DNA of 39,134 nt from Verrucomicrobiaceae bacterium (GTDB lineage Bacteria; Verrucomicrobiota; Verrucomicrobiia; Chthoniobacterales; Chthoniobacteraceae): the NCBI GenBank assembly GCA_005791535.1, contig SXWH01000045.1, positions 1 through 39,134 on the forward strand. The letters are read 5' to 3'. The position numbers and the translations under genes are program-made. Shown here piece after piece: positions 16,820-24,567 of this stretch (the first letter of the stretch is position 1; every line of letters starts with the position of its first letter). The notes beneath the pieces were generated by a model. That model saw nothing but the letters and a program-made list of their open reading frames with translations. It made no database searches and was not told the origin of the DNA.

Positions 16820-18117
16820 TTATCTCACGCCGTGAATTTCTTCGCCACGCAGGCATCTCCGCCGCGGTGCTTCCGTTTTTACCAGCGATGCCGTCACTCG
16901 CGGCATCCGGCACGAAGGTGCAGCGCATCATCTTCATGTTCTCGCCGAATGGCGTCGTTCAGCCGGATTTCTGGCCGGACGAAACGGGCGCGGATTTCAA
17001 ATTGAAACGAATTCTTGCGCCGCTCGAGCCTTTCAAAAACCGCACGCTCACGCTCAAGGGAATCTCCAACAAGGTCCGTGGCGACGGCGACGGGCACATG
17101 CGCGGAATGAGCTGCCTGCTAACGGGCATCGAGCTTTTCCCCGGCAATATCCAGGGCGGCAGTGATCGCCCGGCGGGATGGGCGAGCGGCATTTCCATCG
17201 ATCAGGAACTCAAAAACTTTCTGCAAAAGAACCCGGCGACCGCGACACGGTTCGGGTCGCTCGAAGTGGGAATCAACGTCCCCCATCGCGCCGACCCATG
17301 GACGCGCTGGTCTTACGCCGGGCCGAATCAGCCGGTCGCACCGGTCAGCGATCCATACGAGCTCTTCGAGAAGTTGTACGGGGAGATGAAGGACGGCGAA
17401 AACCTCGGAAGCGTGCTCGACGAAGTCAGCGGCGAACTCGCAGCCCTTGCAAAGAAACTCCCCGCCGACGAACGCGCGGCGCTGGAAAAACACACGACCT
17501 TTGTCCGCGAAATGGAACGTGAGATTCAGGCCGGACGCGCGAAGAAACTGCGCTTTCCTGCACCGAAGCTGGAGCAGGGCGTGCCGACCGACAATGACGG
17601 GATGCCGAAGGTCAGCGCGATGCAGAGCGACCTGATGGTCAACGCGTTTGCAAACGACCTCGCGCGCGTCGCGACGTTTGATTTCACAAACTCTGTGGGC
17701 CAGTGCCGCATGCGCTGGCTGGGCATCGACGAAGGCCACCACGGCCTGTCACACGAACCGGACAGCAACGCCGCGGCGCAGGAGAAACTCGTGAAGATCA
17801 ACACGTGGTTCTGCGAGCAACTCGCCGCGCTTGCGAAGAAACTCGACTCGATTCCCGAGCCCGGCGGCAGCGGCACGATGCTCGACAACACGACGATCAT
17901 CTGGACGAACGAGCTCGGTAAAGGGAACAGCCACTCGCATGACAACATTCCGTTCGTCTGCGTAGGCGGCGGGCTCGGACTCGAGAGCGGGCGGGCGCTG
18001 AAATACGACAATGTCCCGCACAACCGGCTCTGGCTCCGAATCGCGCAGGCCTTTGGTCACGATCTAAAGACTTTCGGAAACAAGGACCTCAGCGCGGGTG
18101 GCGCGCTGGCGATTTAG
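16816..18117 (+). CDS. DUF1552 domain protein with Tat signal
   Basis: A 433-residue protein with a twin-arginine signal (SRREFLRHAGISAA, residues 4-17), so it is probably exported folded, perhaps carrying a cofactor or metal. The mature part matches the DUF1552 family: RIIFMFSPNGVVQPDFWP near the start, DGDGHMRGMSCLLTG around 93-107, GHHGLSHEPD around 314, and NTTIIWTNELGKGNSHSH followed by FVCVGGGLG near the end. These His/Asp/Glu-rich blocks resemble metal-binding motifs of the alkaline phosphatase/DUF1501 fold, but no reaction is established. It overlaps the stop of the cytochrome-PA14 gene as ATGA, the classic sign of translational coupling; the DUF1592/DUF1552 gene pair recurs in many verrucomicrobial and planctomycete genomes. 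It converges with the CotH gene with 8 bases between stops. Confidence 0.93.
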   Translation: MIISRREFLRHAGISAAVLPFLPAMPSLAASGTKVQRIIFMFSPNGVVQPDFWPDETGADFKLKRILAPLEPFKNRTLTLKGISNKVRGDGDGHMRGMSCLLTGIELFPGNIQGGSDRPAGWASGISIDQELKNFLQKNPATATRFGSLEVGINVPHRADPWTRWSYAGPNQPVAPVSDPYELFEKLYGEMKDGENLGSVLDEVSGELAALAKKLPADERAALEKHTTFVREMEREIQAGRAKKLRFPAPKLEQGVPTDNDGMPKVSAMQSDLMVNAFANDLARVATFDFTNSVGQCRMRWLGIDEGHHGLSHEPDSNAAAQEKLVKINTWFCEQLAALAKKLDSIPEPGGSGTMLDNTTIIWTNELGKGNSHSHDNIPFVCVGGGLGLESGRALKYDNVPHNRLWLRIAQAFGHDLKTFGNKDLSAGGALAI

Positions 18118-18125
18118 CAGTCGAG

Positions 18126-21100
18126 CTACGGCTTCACCACGCGCAGGCGCATGAACTGCGCGGAACCCGGCACGTCTGTCGTCCAGGTTTCATTTGCCGT
18201 TCCGTCGCCATTGTTAATGTGTGCAGTGCGGCTCACGGCGACGTTCCAACTCGTCAGATCGCTGCTCGCCTCGACGACGTAGCTAAGATCGTCCGCGCCG
18301 AGGCGGCGTGGGAACGTGAGTGCCAGACGTCCATCTACCGTACGCGTCGCCGCGAGCGGAGTCGTATTTCGCACAGCATCGTTACCGGCCAGAAAATGCT
18401 CGATGAGCGCGGGAATTCCGTCGCTATCGGCATCGGCAAGTGCGGTGCCGCTGAAGGGCGCGAGCGCATCGCCCGAGCCAGGGTTTCCGTTGGCGGCGAT
18501 GCTCGTGCGCCAACTCGATGCCGCAGCCGGTTGCGCAGAGTTCGAAAGAACGAGGCTGTAGCCGTTCCCATCGGCGCTGTCAGGCCATGGCGCGAGGTCT
18601 TGATAGTTTAACGAAATGAGCGCCGTGCCTGTCGAAGTCGACAACATCAGCGTATCACCATCGTTGCCGAGACGATCGAAATAGACACCGCCAACCGGAA
18701 TGTTCAGCCCGTACCGAAGCTGAAAACTGTACTGGCTCGAGACCAGCAAGAGTCGGCCGCCCGGTGCGAGCGGGACGTCGCGATTGTCGGGGAAATCGTA
18801 GCTGAGGCCCGCAGTGAACTTTGCGCCGCGAAGATTGATGGCTCGGTTCGTCGGATTCCACAGTTCGATAAATTCGGTATCATCATCGCCCTGCGGGTTG
18901 TAATGAATCTCACTGAATACCACATCACCCGGCGCGAGCGGCGTTGTTACGGTGTAAAACGCCTCATTGAGCGCGCTCCACGTCGAACCGATGAGTGCGC
19001 GTGCACGCAGCAAAGTGTTGACGTTGATCGTGGTGTTGGAACCGGAAACGGCGGACGGATTCACACCGCCTCCGGGCAACCGCGGATCGGAGCCGTCCGT
19101 GGTAAAGTAAACAGCCACCCCGGGAACCGGGAAACTCACATTCGTTCCCGCTCCAACAACTCCACCACTGAATGCGGGCGCGACGGTCGTTGGATAGTAG
19201 CCCGCGCTTTGGAGGTAGCCGAGATATGCGGAGCTTCGCGAAGGGAACCAGGTGTTCAGAATGTAGTTCCGGTCGGTCAGCCAGGTGTCGGGTGTTCGCG
19301 ACTGTCCGCTGGCAACCCATCGTGCGCTTTCGGCGTAAAATGCGCGCTGGATTTCATTGCACATCGCAGTGAGTCGAGCGGTATTTGCGGAGGGAGTGAG
19401 CGCTCCACCGTTGAAGAAGTGGGCATGAATGCGATCGGCGAGCAGCGTTTTGTACTCCGGGTCTCCTTGCTGCCAGAGCTGGCTGAAAATGCTCCCCGGG
19501 CCATCGCCATTCTGGCGTCCGGGGTTCGGATTCGAGCGCAACGCGACGCGATTCGCCGCCACGCTTGTCATGTAGCTTTGAGTTGCGAGAAAGCCATCGG
19601 CGTCGTTGAGTAGAAACTTGAATCCGCTGCCGGCGGCTTTCGGTGAAACGGCGCGGTATTCGTCCTCGCTGTTCCCGAACATGAACATGAGCATGTAATC
19701 CACGTACTGCTTCACGTCGACGAATGGCCGGATGCCTGCGTAGTTTGCACGCAGTGTTTTTGCGTTCTGCCACGCGGTCCCATCGCCATCGTACGCAGTG
19801 CCGGGATCGGCCCAGCCGCCGACGTTCCAGTTCCCATTGATCGCCTCGTAGCTGCCCGACGGGCCGCCGAGGTAAGCGCTCTGCTGTGCAGCGCTCCAGC
19901 GTTCACGGAGGTGATACATGCCGTGATACGAGCCATTCAGGTAAAGGTGCACGAACCGCGAATGTGGAGCGAGGTTGCCCATGTCGAGCATGGTGCCGTC
20001 GGTGAAGATATTCGACATGTAAAAGCCGCGCTGGGCCATGTCGTGCGATCCGTTGCGCAGTTCAAGTTGATCGAATTTCCCAACGGGCTTCAGGCCGCGT
20101 GCGTGACTGGCAAAGAGCTCGGGGACGGAGAGCTTCGTCGCACCAAACTCCGAGCTGAAGGAAACGCGAAAGCTCTTCTTCGCGAAGTTGGTGAAGGCAC
20201 CACCGAAGTTCTCGATGCCGGCATTTTCCTGCACCCCGATCCCGGTGGTTGGGATGTATTCAAAAGAGCACAGTGCACTTACCCCATCCACGATCGTCGC
20301 AGGAGTCACCACGGAAATACTCGGCAGGTCCGTGAGCGCTGCGATCATTTGCGGGCCGTAGGTGGCATGCTGGGTGATCGTCGTGCTCATGTTTGGCTGC
20401 GTCACGACATCGGCCGGGAAAATGTAGGTATTCGTATCGGTGTTGGTCGGCACGAAACCCGGTGCGAATGCCGCGGCGCGCAGCGTGGTGGTGCTGCTGA
20501 TTGTAATTGGTCCAGTATAGACAGTGCCGGTCGTCTCCGTGGGCTCGGTGCTTGTGGTCGTGTATCGGATTGTTGCGCCGGGTGTGGTAGTGGTGATGGC
20601 GACACTTTGCGGCGAGGTGTAAATGCCGCGCTTCACGCTGAAGGTGGTATCACCCACGACTCCATTATAAGCCGCACCGTTCGGAGCGGCGGGCGTTGCA
20701 GGTTTGAAGTACTTCGCCGCTCCGGTCGCATCGAGTCCGTAGCTCACACGGTCGTATTGTTTCGGATACGTGAGTGTCGTCGGATAATCGGCCGGGAATT
20801 GCTGGATGAGGGTGTTGGCGGGCGAACGGAGCGCGAGATACTCGCCGGCCGCTGTGAGGGAAAAATTCGTATGCAGCGGTGCGCCAATTACGCGGCGATC
20901 CTTCCCGGATGCATGCACGACCAAACGACCAGCCGGTGGAATATTGGCGAGCGGGAATGTCCACTTCGCCGGCAATGCCGGATCATCGGTGAGCGAGTGA
21001 TTACCGAGGTTGAGCGTGTAGTTGTTCGGATTGTGCAATTCGATCCAATCGGGGCGGTCGCCGTCCTCATCCTCGAGCAAGCCGTCGGCTGCCTGAAACT

Positions 21101-22358
21101 CCGAAATCACAGGCTGCTGTGTCGCTGCGTTTACGGCGATAACCACCGTGGCGACGGCATTGCTGGAACCGGCGCGAGTGGCGGTGAGCGTGTAGGTCGT
21201 ATAGCCCGATGGCGTGACCACCGCCGTTCCCGACAGCGGAACGGTCCCTACGCCTCCGCTAATATTCACGGAGTCTGCGTTTTCGACCACCCACGAAAGC
21301 TGGGCCGACGAAGGAAGGCCGGGACCGCCGATATTTCCGGCGTCGGTGAGGAAGTGCCGGATGGTCGGCGGCGGTTCCGGGTAGGCTTCAAGTTCGGCGA
21401 TTTGCGGGTTGTAAGCCGCGCCGCTTAGATTCTCCACGCGGATAAATCGACCTTTGAAAACGTGCGCGGGATTGGTGCTCGCAGTTTTTGTAATAGTGTC
21501 GACACCACCGCTGCCGCTGTTGGTTCCATCGGTGCGGATTCCTGCCTGCCACAGGACGGCGCCCGGCGTTCCGGCGTTGTCGGCGTAAAGTGTGACGCGG
21601 TAGTTTGTGAGCCGTTCCGGGCAGCAGTCGGAGCGATTGTAGAGAAGGATTCGATTGAGCGTGTACTCCGCGCCGAGATCGGTCTGGTAATAAAAGCCGA
21701 GCGTCGCGCCGTCCGCCGGATGCACGATCGCAGGCGTGCCGAGAATGACGCCGTCCGTGAGGCGTCCGGGAGTCATACCCGAGTAAACCGCGCCGCTCGC
21801 AATGACTGGACGCCCGAGGGCGAGATTCGTGTTTGAGGAGACAACCCATGCCTGAATGTCAGCGACCTGCGGATTGTATGCAGCACCGCTCAGATTGATG
21901 AGACGGAGAAACCGTCCGCGAAAAGTGTGCGCGGGGTTCGTGCTGGCGTTTGCGTAGAGCACATCCGTGCCGCCAATACCGGAATTGGTCCCGTTTGTCC
22001 GCACGTCCGCCGACCAGAGAACGGCACCGGCGACACCGCCATTGTCGGAGTGGAGCGAGACGCGGTAGTTTGTGAGGCGTTCCGGGCAGCAGCCGTCTCC
22101 GCGGTTTACCACGGAAATGTGGTGAAGTGCCTGCTCCGAACCGAGGTCTATCTCATAGTTGAATCCCGTTGTGCCGGAACTCGCGAGCGGATGGGTGAAC
22201 GTGGAAACGTTTCCGTCGTTGATATTCGTGACCGGAAAGCCGGACCACAACGACCCGCTCGCGGTAGCGGGGCGACCAAGCGCCACGTTTTGAGCGTGCA
22301 GGACACATGGACAGAGCGCCAGCAGCGCTACGATGATGATTCGAGGAAGGAATGACAT
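18126..22358 (-). CDS. Large exported CotH kinase/lamin-tail protein with two F5/8-type lectin-like domains
   Basis: A 1410-residue surface or secreted protein. Signal peptide is 1-22 (cleavage VLHA|Q). Two tandem discoidin/F5/8-type domains follow (about 23-172 and 177-330), each with a CCPERLTNYRV motif. A short Ig-like stretch (about 335-410), a lamin-tail domain (about 415-540), and a chitobiase/Fn3-associated domain (about 570-660, TPGATIRYTTTSTEPT) come next. A CotH-type spore-coat kinase fold spans about 690-1060 (YLNGSYHGMYHLRERW; NDADGFL at the usual catalytic Asp loop). Then come a second chitobiase-like module (FTTDGSDPRLPGG, about 1080), a second lamin-tail domain (about 1145-1270), and the DADSDGIPALIEHFLAG block that recurs near the C-terminus of exported verrucomicrobial proteins. 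CotH proteins can phosphorylate proteins; the rest suggests glycan binding. The ATG at 22358 is unambiguous. Confidence 0.92.
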   Translation of the reverse strand: MSFLPRIIIVALLALCPCVLHAQNVALGRPATASGSLWSGFPVTNINDGNVSTFTHPLASSGTTGFNYEIDLGSEQALHHISVVNRGDGCCPERLTNYRVSLHSDNGGVAGAVLWSADVRTNGTNSGIGGTDVLYANASTNPAHTFRGRFLRLINLSGAAYNPQVADIQAWVVSSNTNLALGRPVIASGAVYSGMTPGRLTDGVILGTPAIVHPADGATLGFYYQTDLGAEYTLNRILLYNRSDCCPERLTNYRVTLYADNAGTPGAVLWQAGIRTDGTNSGSGGVDTITKTASTNPAHVFKGRFIRVENLSGAAYNPQIAELEAYPEPPPTIRHFLTDAGNIGGPGLPSSAQLSWVVENADSVNISGGVGTVPLSGTAVVTPSGYTTYTLTATRAGSSNAVATVVIAVNAATQQPVISEFQAADGLLEDEDGDRPDWIELHNPNNYTLNLGNHSLTDDPALPAKWTFPLANIPPAGRLVVHASGKDRRVIGAPLHTNFSLTAAGEYLALRSPANTLIQQFPADYPTTLTYPKQYDRVSYGLDATGAAKYFKPATPAAPNGAAYNGVVGDTTFSVKRGIYTSPQSVAITTTTPGATIRYTTTSTEPTETTGTVYTGPITISSTTTLRAAAFAPGFVPTNTDTNTYIFPADVVTQPNMSTTITQHATYGPQMIAALTDLPSISVVTPATIVDGVSALCSFEYIPTTGIGVQENAGIENFGGAFTNFAKKSFRVSFSSEFGATKLSVPELFASHARGLKPVGKFDQLELRNGSHDMAQRGFYMSNIFTDGTMLDMGNLAPHSRFVHLYLNGSYHGMYHLRERWSAAQQSAYLGGPSGSYEAINGNWNVGGWADPGTAYDGDGTAWQNAKTLRANYAGIRPFVDVKQYVDYMLMFMFGNSEDEYRAVSPKAAGSGFKFLLNDADGFLATQSYMTSVAANRVALRSNPNPGRQNGDGPGSIFSQLWQQGDPEYKTLLADRIHAHFFNGGALTPSANTARLTAMCNEIQRAFYAESARWVASGQSRTPDTWLTDRNYILNTWFPSRSSAYLGYLQSAGYYPTTVAPAFSGGVVGAGTNVSFPVPGVAVYFTTDGSDPRLPGGGVNPSAVSGSNTTINVNTLLRARALIGSTWSALNEAFYTVTTPLAPGDVVFSEIHYNPQGDDDTEFIELWNPTNRAINLRGAKFTAGLSYDFPDNRDVPLAPGGRLLLVSSQYSFQLRYGLNIPVGGVYFDRLGNDGDTLMLSTSTGTALISLNYQDLAPWPDSADGNGYSLVLSNSAQPAAASSWRTSIAANGNPGSGDALAPFSGTALADADSDGIPALIEHFLAGNDAVRNTTPLAATRTVDGRLALTFPRRLGADDLSYVVEASSDLTSWNVAVSRTAHINNGDGTANETWTTDVPGSAQFMRLRVVKP

Positions 22359-22483
22359 ACCCGTATTCGGGAGAAGTGGCTGATTTCAAAGCGTTGTCAA
22401 AATGCTTGTCCCTACAGTCCGGCTACAAATACGCGGGACGGATTAGCTTTGACTGTTCTGCTCCACGAACGCTTGGTGAACGC

Positions 22484-23656
22484 ATGGGTATTGAGCGCAG
22501 GAAACATGCAAAGCGAAGCGGGCCGGAGGAGTCGCAGTTGCAGGCTGCCTGCGCGGAAGCTCTGCGCTCGGTCTTTGTGGAGAAGCAAACGCTGGATCGG
22601 GCCGTCACGGCAGTTCTGCGATCGCGTCGTGCGTGGGACCCGGCGACGCGCGGGGCGTTTGTTGCGGCGATTCACGCGCTGGTCCGTTCCTGGCGGAACG
22701 TTTGGACGAGTGCGGGGTTTCCGGATGAGATCTTTCTGAGCCCGCTCGCGTGCACGAAGCCGAGGCTCGAAAAAATTTGCGCACTGTTCGCGGGAAAGAG
22801 GATTCCACGGCGGGGAGCAAACATGCCGGACTGGCTGAACGCGGTCGGTCGGCGGGAAATCGGTGATGCATGGCTGGCAGTGCGCGCGGCATTGGAAGAA
22901 CCGGCGGAACTGTTTCTCCGGGTCAACACACTCCGCGCACAACCTTCCGCGGTGCTCGAATCCCTCCGAAACACGCCTCACGCATGCGAGCCTGCGGGCC
23001 TCACCGGTGCGCTTCGAGTCACCGGCCGGCGGGATATTTACGACACAAAGGCATTCAAAGACGGCTGGGTGGAAGTGCAGGACGTGAACTCCCAGCAAAT
23101 CGCGCCGTTTCTCGATGTGAAACCGGGCATGCGGGTGACCGACGCCTGCGCCGGTGCTGGCGGAAAGTCGCTTCATCTCGCGGCATTGATGCACAACAAG
23201 GGGAGGATCGTGTCCCTCGATGTCGCAGGATGGAAGCTCGAGGAATTGCGCCGCCGTGCCGCACGTGCAGGCGCCGACACAATCGAGACCCACATCGTTT
23301 CCGACGCGAAATCGACGAAGCGGTTTCGCGGCACTGCGGATCGTCTGCTCCTGGATGTGCCGTGCTCCGGGCTGGGTGTGGTGCGGCGGAATCCGGACAT
23401 CAAATGGAAGCTCTCGATGGAGGAACTCGAACGTCTGCGTGCACTTCAGTTTCAGCTTTTGCGGGACTACAGCCAGTTTGTGAAAAAGGGCGGCAAGCTC
23501 GTTTACGCCACTTGCAGCGTGCTTCCTTCCGAGGGAGAGCAGCAGGTGGACGCGTTCCTCGCCGGGAACCCTGAATGGAAGCTGGAGGCGGAGCGCCGCC
23601 TGCATCCCGGTGAAAACGGTGGCGACGGGTTTTATATGGCCCGGCTTGCGACGTAG
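22484..23656 (+). CDS. rsmB: RsmB/NOP-family 16S rRNA (cytosine-C5)-methyltransferase
   Basis: A 390-residue SAM-dependent RNA m5C methyltransferase. The N-terminal ~75 residues (QLQAACAEALRSVFVEKQTL) resemble a NusB-like RNA-binding region. The Rossmann methyltransferase core starts near 200, with the SAM-binding motif DACAGAGGKS (220-229). Both catalytic cysteines are in place: Cys294 in DVPCSG and Cys344 in YATCS. RNPDIKWK follows the first, as in RsmB. The enzyme is expected to modify cytosine 967 of 16S rRNA; other NSUN-type positions cannot be excluded. The frame is open to 22352, but that would overlap the start of the divergent CotH gene, and ATG at 22484 gives the right length for the family. 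The PotC-like gene follows within about 40 bases. Confidence 0.9.
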   Translation: MGIERRKHAKRSGPEESQLQAACAEALRSVFVEKQTLDRAVTAVLRSRRAWDPATRGAFVAAIHALVRSWRNVWTSAGFPDEIFLSPLACTKPRLEKICALFAGKRIPRRGANMPDWLNAVGRREIGDAWLAVRAALEEPAELFLRVNTLRAQPSAVLESLRNTPHACEPAGLTGALRVTGRRDIYDTKAFKDGWVEVQDVNSQQIAPFLDVKPGMRVTDACAGAGGKSLHLAALMHNKGRIVSLDVAGWKLEELRRRAARAGADTIETHIVSDAKSTKRFRGTADRLLLDVPCSGLGVVRRNPDIKWKLSMEELERLRALQFQLLRDYSQFVKKGGKLVYATCSVLPSEGEQQVDAFLAGNPEWKLEAERRLHPGENGGDGFYMARLAT

Positions 23657-23694
23657 GAGTTGCGCAGGCGCGCGATTTGGAGCATCACGCGCTC

Positions 23695-24540
23695 ATGCGT
23701 CTGCCATCGGGAATGCGGCTTGTAAACCTGCTCTGCGGGTGGTGGACCGGTCTTGTCTTCGCGTTCCTCTACATCCCGATCCTTTTGCTGATCATCTATT
23801 CGTTCAACACATCAAAGCTGAACGTCAATTTTGAGGGCTTCACACTGCACTGGTATCGCGAGATGTGGGCGAACGACGGGATCCGCCGCGCGCTCGGAAA
23901 CAGCGTGAAGATCGCCGTGTGGGTGACGTGCATTTCCGTCGTGCTCGGAACGACGGGCGCGTGGCTGTTGTATCGCTATCGCTACCGTTTCAAAAAGCTT
24001 TGGGAGACTCTGCTTTTCATCCCGATGGCGATTCCCGAGATCATCATGGGTGTGTCGCTCCTGATTCTTTTCAGCGCGGTTGGTCCGTCGTTGAATCAAG
24101 CACTGGACTCGCTGCTCGGGACGACCGGCTCGCAACGATTCGGGCTTGGATTTCTGACTGTGATCATCGCACACGTGACGTTCTGTTTTCCGTTTGTTCT
24201 CGTTGCAGTGCAGGCACGTCTCGCGGATGTGGATCCTTCGCTGGAGGAGGCTGCGATGGATCTGGGCGCGACGCCATTGCAGGCTTTCCTCAAAGTAATG
24301 GTTCCTTACATGATGCCCGCCATCATCTCCGGGGCGTTGATGTCGTTTACTCTGTCGATGGACGAAGTTTTGGTTACCTATTTCGTGAACGGCCCGGAAT
24401 CGAAAACGCTGCCGCTCGAGATCTACGACAACGTGAAAAAGGGGCTGAACCCGATGCTCAATGCCGTCTCCACGGTGTTCATTGTATTTACGGCGGCGGT
24501 CGTCATCGCGGCGGACCGTATCCGGCGATGGAATCGTTGA
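23695..24540 (+). CDS. potC: PotC-like ABC transporter permease (spermidine/putrescine type)
   Basis: A 281-residue inner-membrane permease with six predicted transmembrane segments (VFAFLYIPILLLIIYSF near 20, then about 70, 105, 140, 190 and 250). It has the cytoplasmic EAA loop that contacts the ATPase, EEAAMDLGATPLQAFLKVM. FAFLYIPILLLIIYSFN and the LSMDEVLVTYF region match PotC, the second permease of the polyamine system. Partner genes potA, potB and potD are absent on both sides: the methyltransferase is upstream and murJ converges downstream. Start choice is uncertain: ATG at 23695, ATG at 23713 or TTG at 23677 all leave the first helix intact, and no strong ribosome site decides. It may belong to a polyamine system encoded elsewhere. 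Confidence 0.87.
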   Translation: MRLPSGMRLVNLLCGWWTGLVFAFLYIPILLLIIYSFNTSKLNVNFEGFTLHWYREMWANDGIRRALGNSVKIAVWVTCISVVLGTTGAWLLYRYRYRFKKLWETLLFIPMAIPEIIMGVSLLILFSAVGPSLNQALDSLLGTTGSQRFGLGFLTVIIAHVTFCFPFVLVAVQARLADVDPSLEEAAMDLGATPLQAFLKVMVPYMMPAIISGALMSFTLSMDEVLVTYFVNGPESKTLPLEIYDNVKKGLNPMLNAVSTVFIVFTAAVVIAADRIRRWNR

Positions 24541-24567
24541 GCGGAGTCGGCGGCGCGCAACGGCCGA

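Noticed and set aside
19911-21428. 505-residue plus-strand frame inside the CotH gene
   Set aside because: Shadow of the coding strand, low-complexity Arg/Gly/Cys content and no recognisable fold.
22360-22371. Small inverted repeat CCCG-TATT-CGGG next to the CotH start
   Set aside because: A four-base stem is too short to distinguish from chance.
22372-22400. TTGACA on the minus strand upstream of the CotH gene (22400-22395)
   Set aside because: The -35 is perfect but no -10-like hexamer occurs at 16-18 bases (CTTCTC instead), so I do not call a promoter.
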